Of a DNA stretch of 64,000 nt, positions 1 through 10,400 are shown piece after piece. The DNA lies in assembly GCA_944474755.1 (NCBI GenBank), contig OX104111.1, positions 95,398,805 through 95,462,804 on the forward strand. Direction: 5' to 3'. The number at the start of each line of letters is the position of its first letter. Within the stretch, counting starts at the first letter, position 1. The position numbers and the translations under genes are program-made. Below the pieces are notes generated by a model. The model was not told where the DNA came from. It saw nothing but the letters and a program-made list of their open reading frames with translations, and made no database searches. The stretch comes from Limnoperna fortunei. Its lineage: Eukaryota; Mollusca; Bivalvia; Mytilida; Modiolidae.

Positions 1-180
1 CATACTATGAATATAGGTTGGTTTGATGGAGTTGCATGGCACAACGAAGGAGTCTTTTAAAATATTTTCCTCGTAAGTTCTATGAAACGGTAGCTTTATA
101 AAATTTCCAATCAGATTGTATACGTAGTATTAAAAGGGGCATTTAACAAGTCGCGTTTTAGAGAATTTTTTTTTGCTTTG

Positions 181-335
181 TTTGTTCGAATGGTGTTTTA
201 AATAACGCCACTTTCAGCAATTGTTCAGCTATATCATGGCGTCCAGTTTTTATTGGGGGAGGAAGCGGAGTACCCGGAGAGAACCCCCGACATGCGGTAA
301 GAAAACTGGCAATCCTTGTCAGATCAGTTGCAGAA
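181..335 (-). repeat. 5'-truncated tRNA-derived SINE fragment
   Basis: This stretch matches the non-tRNA half of the complete SINE at 34,565-34,827, including the 'cagctatatcatggcgtccag' region and the 'gtacccggagagaaccccc' core. It is in the same (minus) orientation. Its tRNA-like head is missing, so it is 5'-truncated. The short open frames on both strands here are products of this repeat and not genes. Confidence 0.75.
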
Positions 336-487
336 AACAATGTCATGACCTTACTGATAAGAGCAGTTGGTACAAACATTCCAGCTGCTACACACATATT
401 ATATATAGTTTATCAGTGTGCCTTGGTAAATTGTTGTTATTTATTCTATTAAAATCAGGATTGTTTTTTAAAATGGTAACAAAATGA

Positions 488-1545
488 TGCCGATGTGGAA
501 GATGTAATTTAGACAGTAGATATAGTATTAAAGATTATATGACAAATGTGTTTTTTGTTCCTTTTCCAAAACCTCATATAAACAAGAATAAATGTTTAAA
601 CTGGATAAAGAAATGTGGAAGACCTTTTGAACAATTAAATATCAACAAGATAGACAAATACAAACATTTTTTTCAAAGGTAAGTAAACTTTATTTATATT
701 GAATAAATGATTTTAATAATTAATAATAACATTATTATTATAATATAATGATAATCAAACTGAAAAGTGATCTGGTTTTGTTTTTGTTTTTGGTTCATTA
801 TTTATTATGAGCTAAATTACTTCCATTTCATTATTGTTTAAACAGCTTTTCATTAATCTTTCTTATTATAATTACAGTGCTAAATAATTATCTAAATGTA
901 ATTATAGATATTATCTTTATATTCAAATAGCATTTTTTGGTGGAAATGGTCCAACTAGTGATTTTCCACACCCAATAACTGCTGACCCTTATGATTTTCA
1001 AAAACCAAGAAAACGACCAAAAGAAAGCTAAAACCATTGCCTGTTAAAACCAAAATAAGCAAACTTTCGGCAGCAGAGACACTTGTAAGTCTTCAAGATG
1101 ATGAGCAGCCTTCACGTTCGACTTCAGAAATGAACCCGTTATGTATATTGCTGAACCTTTACCAGAGCTGAATCCAATACCTCCAGAAGATCCATTTGAC
1201 TTTGGGAACTATGATTTGTTATGCGAAAATTGTGGCTATAAACTTGAATTTAGATATAAAAAGGAAAAAATAAATTCCAAAGACATAATTTTATTAAAGA
1301 AATATTATCAACTGACAAAGTATGTTTCCATTTCACTGGCGTTCCAAATGTAAAAGTTTTAAAAAGTATTTATTCCTGGATTGAACCCGCAGCTAAAGAT
1401 GTAAAACTATGGAGCAAGGACTACAAAGCAGCAGGGGAGAAGACGTACTGCCATGACATTATTTGAAGATTTCATATTAAAATTAGTCAGAATTAAACAG
1501 GATTTGAATTGACCCACCTAGGGTATTGTTTGGTGTCTCACCGAG
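488..1545 (+). pseudogene. THAP-domain / helix-turn-helix transposase-like fragment (decayed)
   Basis: Not an intact gene. Positions 488-678 read as the N-terminal half of a THAP-like zinc-finger (a Cys-x-Cys-x2-Cys cluster, then FVPFPKPHINKNKCLNWIKK, then CGRPFEQLN) and end at a good splice donor (AAG|GTAAGT). After about 250 bp of AT-rich intron-like sequence, an acceptor near 930 leads to a GGNGPTSDFPHPI-like stretch. A Pro-rich linker follows (1141-1350 reads LPELNPIPPEDPFDFG) and then a segment resembling a transposase helix-turn-helix (about 1450-1545, TLFEDFILKLVRIKQDL). THAP plus HTH is typical of DDE-type DNA transposons and host genes derived from them. No DDE catalytic domain is present and stops and frameshifts interrupt the reading. 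It is most likely a transposon-derived remnant. Family assignment is from remembered motif shape and is moderately certain. Confidence 0.6.
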
Positions 1546-2178
1546 TCATGTTAGTAGAATGATCCCATCCTCAAACATGGAATAACCTTCCATTTTCTGA
1601 TAGTTTCTAAGTTTTTCAGATCAAACTCTTTAAATGTCAAAAGATAATTGTAAATGTCAAAAATTGAAATAGGAGGTAAGATTGATAAATCGGATGACAA
1701 GTTTTGCAAAATAGCTGGATTTTTCATTAATTTTCCTTCTGTTGTTTTAAGTTTATCATTGAGCCAGTCTTTGTTTTGATTTAATCCGCCAGGGTCAATT
1801 TCCAAATTAATATCAACAGCTGCCTCACATAATTTCAATAATTCATGTCTTCTACTGTTTGATGCTATTTCTCCTCTATCTTTTAAAAATTTCTGCAAAT
1901 CTGATACTTTTAAAATATTAAAATTATAATCCATTTTTCATTACAAGTGTATTATTTTTCCCATGTGGTACAATGTTAATCTGTTTATCTGATAAGAATG
2001 TTTGTACCAACTGCACGTGACTAAACACAGATGCTACTATGGAGATAAGATTTCTGCAAATCCACTTTTGCAGTCGAATGGAATTTTTATTAACGCTTTT
2101 ATCAGAATGAGCTTGATATTGATGACACAACCAACAGTTTAAACTTATGCTTAAAGATCTACCTTTTATCAACAACAT
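1545..2178 (-). pseudogene. SAP-domain protein fragment of a mobile-element-like family
   Basis: The minus-strand frame 1934-1551 begins Met-Asp-Tyr and contains a SAP-like motif (LKVSDLQKFLKDRG followed by RRHELLKLCEAA), then NLEIDPGGL and a DLSILPPISIFDIYNYLL block. These resemble the N-terminus of large uncharacterised SAP/SWIM/YqaJ-type proteins that are highly repeated in mollusc genomes (recalled, not searched). A one-base shift near 1590 is needed to continue into KMEGYSMFEDGIILL. Upstream, 2178-1924 encodes a further Lys/Ser-rich stretch in another frame. The fragment is tail-to-tail with the THAP/HTH fragment and meets it at about 1545. No downstream recombinase domain is present. 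Likely a dead transposable-element or repeat-gene fragment. Confidence 0.5.
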
Positions 2179-2189
2179 ATGCGGGTAAA

Positions 2190-3700
2190 GCTCTATTTAT
2201 GCGAAAAACGAGACTTCTTTTATAATGTTCAAAATATAAATTTCGCATTAGCCCGAATTTTACTGCCGTTATAATTCGAAGTTAGTTTTGTGATTTGTCG
2301 GATTAACCAAAAAAAAAAAAGAAAAAAAAGGCGAGGATACGATTATTCGTTCTAATTGCGCATGTTATATGGGGTATTAGATATACATCGCAGTGTTTTT
2401 TGACTATAAGTAACACCCTGTACATGTAGGTGTGACCCGTGAAGCACTGATATATCAAACCTTTTTGAACACCCAATACCACTGTTCAGATGGATTTTTT
2501 TCTTATTTTTTTTTTATCCTAATGTTTGTTGCTTGTTGTTTTCGTAGTTTTCTGTTAGCCACGGGTTTTTTGTACTTAATTTTGTTCAATTGTTATACGC
2601 CTCGGTATTGTCAGATCTACTGTTTCTTTCCTATCAAAAAATTACAATCCTATCTAAACAGTAGAAAGTACCGGAAATGTTTGAAAGTAAAGATGTATAG
2701 CCTGTCATGTAATGTTTCTCTCGAATAGATGAACATTGTTTTGAGGTGAGCCAGTTGGAGGTATATGTGATTTCCCACGAGTAGATTATAACTATCGTTT
2801 TAGTAATTTGAACTTTGGATGATATCATAGTTATTATAATTATTATAATAAACGTGCTCAATCTGGTTTAAGTTAGTCATAATGTATGAAATTGTTAAAA
2901 CTAACATAGTGGAACGGTACCTATGACTATCAGTACACTATGCATTTACATATTTTAATGTTTCAATTACATCTAACTAACGTTATGTATTATGTTCGGA
3001 ATCAATACACTTTAATTCCGGCTGTGGTTTATTAGTTGACATTTATTCACTTACTGGTTATTTTGCTCTATTGTGAAATCGATAAACGAGAAAAGATCCC
3101 ACCCGGTTTTGAGACAGAGAAAACAGGTATCGTATGATTTATAATAACGCAAAATAATACTTAGAGCAAGCCAAGTATGTAAAAATAATATACAATTATT
3201 CACTTTACTCAGTCGTGCTATTTTTGGAATGTGGATCTACTTTCGATTTGTACTTTCAGTAAACTGCATGTATGGTCACCCACTCGACTTTCAGCGATTT
3301 TCCTTTATTCAGCAATTTAAACAATGAACCCAAGGATAAATTACTGTTAAAAGATCTTGAACTTATTGCTCTAAACTAATGACTCCTAAATAATAAAATC
3401 CTGGGCGTTTCAACAAAATTACGGTCCGTACAAACAATGTTATATATAAATGGACACATTTTCATCGCCGAAATTCGAGTGTACTACCATATATCCCAGA
3501 AATCCTATTTTCAGCTTTAACTTGTAATACGTAAGATAAAACTTATATTTCAATCCAAAGCGATCACATTTAGGAAATTATTTATATTTATTTTGTACTG
3601 TTTGACGTTTTATTATCGATTTTCAGAAAACCGAAATTGGCAAACATCGTAAAACATGAAAACATGACTGTGTGTGTTTGAAAAATATATAAAACGCATC
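2190..3700. other. Non-coding stretch upstream of the NADAR gene
   Basis: No supported gene. Positions 2,510-2,795 are homologous to 34,080-34,355 (a dispersed repeat; the short open frames there are not conserved between copies). Positions 3,060-3,290 match the block found upstream of the other NADAR exon-1 copies ('gctctattgtgaaa...aacgagaaaa', then 'tggatctactttcgatttgta'), so this is ancestral 5' flank of the family. Confidence 0.6.
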
Positions 3701-3829
3701 ATAACTTTATATACACAAGTTAAAAAATAATATAGACAAGTTAAAAAAAAAAATAACGAACTGAAAATAATTTATTCAGAATTCAACGAAAGCGAAACCA
3801 AAAGTAATTAATTGGATCACAGAAAAAAT

Positions 3830-4481
3830 ATGGCTACATCCGAAACCAGACAAGATAACACAGAAAATACCAATTTTAGTGAATACCCAAAGGATGGAAA
3901 ACAAAATGATGTACCATACAGTGGACCAAACAATACAGATCTTAATGGCCAGTCAAAGGACGTAAAACAAAATGATGTACCATGTAAAAAAAACGGCCAG
4001 CATGAAGTAAAAGGCGGTGAACATGTTGCTGCAAGTAATCAACATAGCAAGAAAATTAATAATAGCCAACAGAAATCAATATCTAAAGACATAAATACAA
4101 AGGAAACCCAAAAAGAGCATGATAAAGGAAAGAAAAATAAGAGTGTTCAAAATAAAGGAAAGGGAATAAATAATAGCCAAAACAAGTCAACATATCAAGA
4201 CAGAAATAAAAAGGGATCACCAAAAGAGCATGCAGAAGAATCTTCAAAAAATTACAATGAACCAAAGAAAGAAAAGGTTGATAGAAAAGATCGATTTCTG
4301 CCAAGTGACGGTAAATGTAGTTCTGACCATTCCAGTGAGGCACAACCTGTTGAAGAAGAGGACAGTTTCGAATTCTTCTGGCAGAAAGATTCCCCTTTTA
4401 GTCAGTGGCATATAAGTGAATTTACAGTTGATGGTATAACATTCAATTGTGCAGAGCAGTATATGATGTACAGTAAAGCAA
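3830..4481 (+). CDS. NADAR gene exon 1
   Basis: Starts at ATG 3830. An upstream in-frame TTG at 3812 is not used in any paralogue. It encodes a disordered N-terminus with two imperfect ~32-residue repeats (INNSQQKSIS... and INNSQNKSTY...), then the first third of NADAR-1 from FEFFWQ at residue 180. It ends AAAGCAA|GTAAGAG, phase 1. Confidence 0.85.
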
Positions 4482-7400
4482 GTAAGAGTAAATTATTATC
4501 AATTTTGTTGATTTTTAAATACTAATTTAAAATGAATTGTGGAATTTACAATCAGCTTAACTAGATTATAAATAAATGTTTGTTAAAACAACAGTCATAT
4601 AAACAAGACAAAATATTGTTTTTAAAATGTAAAATGCAGTGTGGGACATATCCATATGTAACATGTCCTTGTTTTAACAATGAAACACTTTGATACTGAA
4701 AGGCATTTAAATATATTTAATTATAATTTGTACACATTAATTTTTTTTTTACCCAAGCTATGATACTGCTGTTAAATGATCAATTGAAAGTAAGGTTTAT
4801 TTAGGACTTATAGTTGTGCAATATATAAATAAGTGGTATTGGTTTCTTTAAAACTACACTTAAATTAATTTTTTTTTCAGTCATAAGAAAATGAATTATA
4901 AATATTAAGTACATGTAGCAGTCGTATGCTGAACTATTGTTCATGAATCAAGCAATTATAGTTTGCACATGTTTTAAATGTTTTACGGATCTCCCTGACT
5001 ATATGCTATTGCTGTTTAATATCTACCTAAATCAGAAATACATTTAGGACTTAAAGCTGTGCAGTGATTTTTCTGCAAAAGTAAAATGGTCATTCACAAA
5101 CAGAAAAGATGATGTATGTAAAAATAGAATGAACCTGTATTAAATGATTGCAGTGTTATTTGGAGATGAAGAGACTGCAGAAGAAATTTTAAAAGAAGAG
5201 GATCCTCGCAATCACAAACAGTGGGGTCGACAGGTTCGAAACTTTGACCAAAAAAAGTGGGATTACAACTGTGTGGATATTGTAAAACGTGGCAACAAGG
5301 AAAAGGTATGGTACTAAAAGGGCAAGGTATAAAAGGTCATAGAATAGTTTAAATAGTTCAAAAGAATGGAATTGGTAAGATAGTATTAAAAGAACAATTG
5401 GATGATCTGGTACATATCTTGGAGGTTAGATGTATGCTACTGAAAAGGCCAATGTATTGTTTAAAGATTATTCGTTTGTTTGTTTTCTTATATTGGGTGT
5501 AACACCATTTTAACAATATCTCGGCTATACTATGGCATCCAGTTTTATTGGTGGAGTAAGCCAGAGTACCAAACTTGAATGAAAAAGATGGCAATCCTTC
5601 TCATTTAAGGTGTTAGAGATGTATGCCATACCTACAGTAAAGCTCAAACAGGTAACCCCAAAGGTAACAGGACGGTGATTAATTAGTTTATTCAATTTAT
5701 AGTAGATGACTAACTAACTTAATCATTCGGTCACCGAGGCTACCATTGTATAAAGAAGACAAAGGGTTGTACTTCCTTTCATGTGACATTTTTTCCTAAC
5801 AAAACTGTGACTTTTTTCCTGTGACTTTCTTTCCGTTTACCTTCTAAAACGTCAAGAGACGGCATTAGGAGAGAGAAATAGTAGTCAAAGGACAAAGGGT
5901 GGTATTGTAAAAGAAGATATTGAGAAGCAAGGAAGATTTATAAGTATTAATTTGTTGCGAGGTACTAGAAAATTTTTATGACGTATTAAAATACATTTGA
6001 CAATAAGAAATATAAATCAATAATCGTGCTTTTGAATTCAGTTTAGTGTACTGGTGAAAGTGACTAGCAATCAACCCACGCTTCCCCAGGTGGCGGATTG
6101 GGTGCCAGGTTATAATAGTCAACAGCAAAGCTTGTGTTGATTGCCATATTTCCATGCAGAATTTAAATAAAGTTTTCTCATTAGATTTTACGATAAGCCT
6201 GGCCGCAGATATTAGTGGGTAACTTAGAGATTTCCGCGCTTCTTGCACTGTTAAGACCCATTTTGTAGTTTCAAGTACTAGTATGCCCATGGAGGCCTCT
6301 ACAAAGTCGCAAATTCTACGTCCCTCCTGAACTCGCAATCCCTTTTCTGTGGCTGTTCAAATTTAGCACCCTACTGGGTGACAAATGTCCTCAGTATTTT
6401 TATTGTTAGTTAATTCGTTCTCGCATGAATATGCTGAAATACTAATTGCTAGACTTTAAGCAACTATTATCTCGATCAGTTAATTAAATCTAACTATAAA
6501 CTACTGTATCCAATTGCCTGGCATGATCTTTTCCTGCACAACTTCATATGATGACTATGAAAACACAGTTTCAGGGCCGAATGTTGCTTTTACCTTGTTT
6601 TTGTATTGTGAACGAGAAAGTTGTTAAATTGTTTTAATTAAAAATTGAATGCATTCTTTTGAAGTTTCATTGACGTATGATTGCGTTGACTAAAGCTTCG
6701 TTCAACGCTTCATACGTCAATGAAACTTCAAAAGAATTCATTCAATTCTTCTATTAACATTTTATTTTATTAAAAAACTTCTGGAGTCCCGATTTTAATT
6801 GTACGCCATGTATTTTTGTTGATTTAAATTACTCCGCGTTGTTTAGTGTAGACGTCGTCCCGGAAGCGCGTGCTTTTCCTGGTTACCAGTTTCACTGAGA
6901 AATGCAAAGAATAATTCTACGTCATCATGTAATGGTTTGAGCCAACACAAATCTAGGATATCGATGAAAAACATACATTATGTAAATATTACTTAAATAA
7001 TTTATTTAGTTAAATGCTCAGTATGTTTGTTTCAGTTTTCCCAAAATGAGAAACTGTGTAGAATTATTAAAAATACATACCCAAAGACTTTAGTAGAGGC
7101 TAGTCCTTATGACAAAATATGGGGCATTGGTTTGAAGAAAGATGATCGCAGAGCAAAAAACAAAAAAACCTGGAGAGGGAAAAATTTATTGGGCCAAGCA
7201 TTAACGGATGTACGTAATGAATTGATGAAGGAAGAAAGCAAGAGTGCCCAAAACAGCGATATTTCTAAAGATGCAGAAATCCAGAAGAAAGACAACAACG
7301 TACCAGTAGTTGATGCCCAGTCTGCTGACAAAAATACGGACAAAAACACGGACAATAGTAGTGATAGCAATTCCATCTTAGGCGAACCTGGTCCCCATTC

Positions 7401-10400
7401 ACATGTTTGTTCTAATTGTACCTTAAGTGGTGATGAAACAAAAAATGAAAAAGAAATGTCTACAAATGATAACAAAGTTGACAACGTTGACACCCGCAAC
7501 ATCAAAAAGAATGATGCTTTTGGAAAACCGAATGAGACGACAACATCCATAGACCAAGAGCCAGTCGTTAGCGTCACTGTCAAGATGGACTTCGCCAAGG
7601 CAGACACTTGTTGCAAACAAACAGAGAATGAGGACTGCGCTAGCCACGACCCAGTAAGTAACGATGTTGGAAACACTGCTGTCAGTCAATTCACGCCAGA
7701 TGGTACTACCGACAAGATGGCCTCTAATACTCCTCCACTTCAACCCGCAAAATGCAGTGGACCAAACAATACAGATCTTAATGGCCAGTCAAAGGACGTA
7801 AAACAAAATGATGTACCATGTAAAAAAAACGGCCAGCATGAAGTAAAAGGCGGTGAACATGTTGCTGCAAGTAATCAACATAGCAAGAAAATTAATAATA
7901 GCCAACAGAAATCAATATCTCAAGACATAAATACAAAGGAAACCCAAAAAGAGCATGATAAAGGAAAGAAAAATAAGAGTGTTCAAAATAAAGGAAAGGG
8001 AATAAATAATAGCCAAAACAAGTCAACATATAAAGACAGAAATAAAAAAGGATCACCAAAAGAGCATGAAGAAGAATCTTCAAAAAATTACAATGAACCA
8101 AAGAAAGAAAAGGTTGATAGAAAAGATCAATTTCTGCCAAGTGACGGTAAATGTAGTTCTGACCATTCCAGTGAGGCACAACGTGTTGAAGAAGAGGAAA
8201 GTTTCGAATTCTTCTGGCAGAAAGATTCCCCTTTTAGTCAGTGGCATATAAGTGAATTTACAGTTGATGGTATAATATTCAATTGTGCAGAGCAGTATAT
8301 GATGTACAGTAAAGCAAGTAAGAGTAAATTATTATCAATGTTGTTCATTTTAAATACCAATTTTAAAGGAATCGTGGAATTTACAATCAGCTTAACTAGA
8401 TTATAAACAAATGTTTGTTAAAACAACAGTCATATAAACAAGACAAAATATTGTTTTTAAAATGTAAAATGCAGTGTGGGACATATCCATATGTAACATG
8501 TCCTTGTTTTAACAATGAAACACTTTGATACTGAAAGGCATTTAAATATATTTAATTATAATTTGTACACATTTTATGTTTTTACCCAAGCTATGATACT
8601 GCTGTTAAATGCTCAATTGAATGTAAGGTTTATTTAGGACTTATAGTTGTGCAACATATATATAAGTGGTATTGGTTTCTTTAAAACTACACGTAAATTA
8701 ATTTTTTTTCAGTCATAAGAAAATGAATTATAAATATCAAGTAGCAGTCATATGCTGAACTATTGTTCATGAATCAAGCAATTATAGTTTGCACATGTTT
8801 TAAATGTTTTACGGATCACCCTGACTATATGCTATTGCTGTTTAATATCTGCCTAAATCAGAAATTCATTTAGGACTTAAAGCTGTGCTGTGATTTTTCT
8901 GCAAAAGTAAAATGGCCATTCACAAACAGAAAAGATGATGTATGTAAAAATAGAATGAACCTGTATTAAATGATTGCAGTGTTATTTGGAGATGAAGAGA
9001 CTGCAGAAGAAATTTTAAAAGAAGAGGATCCTCGCAATCACAAACAATGGGGTCGACAGGTTCGAAACTTTGACCAAAAAAAGTGGGATGACAACTGTGT
9101 GGATATTGTAAAACGTGGCAACAAGGAAAAGGTATGGTACTAAAAGGGCAAGGTATAAAAGGTCATAGAATGGTTTAAATAGTTCAAAAGAATGGAATTG
9201 GTAAGATAGTATTAAAAGAACAATTGGATGATCTTGTAAGGGCAAGATATGGTACATAAATTTAGGAGGACAGATGTATGCTACTGAAAAGGCCAATGTA
9301 TTGTTTAAAGATTATTCGTTTGTTTGTTTTCTTATATTGGGTGTAACATCTTTTAACAATATCTCGGCTATACTATGGCATCCAGTTTTATTGGTGGAGT
9401 AAGCCAGAGTACCAAACTTGAAAGGAAAAGATGGCAATCCTTCTCATTTAAGGTGTTAGAGATGTATGCCATACCTACAGTAAAGCTCAAACAGGTAACC
9501 CCAAAGGTAACAGGACGGTGATTAATTAGTTTATTCAATTTATAGTAGATGACTAACTAACTTAATCATTCGGTCACCGAGGCTACCATTGTATAAAGAA
9601 GACAAAGGGTTGTACTTCCTTTCCTGTGACATTTTTTCCTAACAAAACTGTGACTTTTTTCCTGTGACTTTCTTTCCGTTTACCGTACTAAAAAGTCAAT
9701 AGACGGCATTAGGAGAGAGAAATAGTAGTCAAAGGACAAAGGGTGGTATTGTAAAAGAAGATATCGAGAAGCAAGGAAGATTTATAAGTATTAATTTGTT
9801 GCGAGGTACTAGAAAATTTTTATGACGTATTAAAATACATTAGATCATAAGAAATATAAATCAATAATCGTGCTTTTGAATTCAGTTTAGTGTACTGGTG
9901 AAAGTGACTAGCACTCAACCCAGGCTTCCCCAGGTGGCGGATGGGGTGCCAGGTTATAATAGTCAACAGCAAAGCTTGTGTTGATTGTCATATTTCCATG
10001 CAGAATTTAAATAAAGTTTTCTTATTAGATTTTACGATAAGCCTGGCCGCAGATATTAGTGGGTAACTTAGAGATTTCCGCGCTTCTTGCACTGTTAAGA
10101 CCCATTTTGTAGTTTCAAGTACTAGTATGCCCATGCAGGCCTCTACAAAGTCGCAAATTCTACGTCCCTCCTGAACTCGCAATCCCTTTTCTGTGGCTGT
10201 TCAAATTTAGCACCCTACTGGGTGACAAATGTCCTCAGTATTTTTATTGTTAGTTAATTCGTTCTCGCATGAATATGCTGAAATACTAATTGCTAGACTT
10301 TAAGCAACTATTATCTCGATCAGTTAATTAAATCTAACTATAAACTACTGTATCCAATTGCCTGGCATGATCTTTTCCTGCACAACTTCATATGATGACT

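Larger units (their letters stand above)
5306..7035 (+). other. Intron 2 of the didomain NADAR gene
   Basis: Contains an old SINE, a 409-bp-type retroelement relic and a palindromic element, each listed separately. All are duplicated in intron 4, so they predate the gene's internal duplication. Confidence 0.85.

Noticed and set aside
2432..2728. 98-codon open frame with hydrophobic composition
   Set aside because: It lies in a dispersed repeat whose second copy (34,080-34,355) is not open in the corresponding frame.
4083..4343. Minus-strand hydrophobic open frame opposite exon 1 (also at 7,892-8,179)
   Set aside because: Apparent membrane-like peptide is the antisense of the Lys/Asn/Glu-rich linker and is not independently conserved.
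7107..7743. Minus-strand open frames of 189 and 106 codons opposite NADAR exon 3 (also at 10,953-11,688)
   Set aside because: They lie antisense to the clearly conserved NADAR coding exon, show Leu/Ser/Phe-rich composition expected from the complement of Lys/Asp/Asn/Glu codons, and have no recognisable domain.
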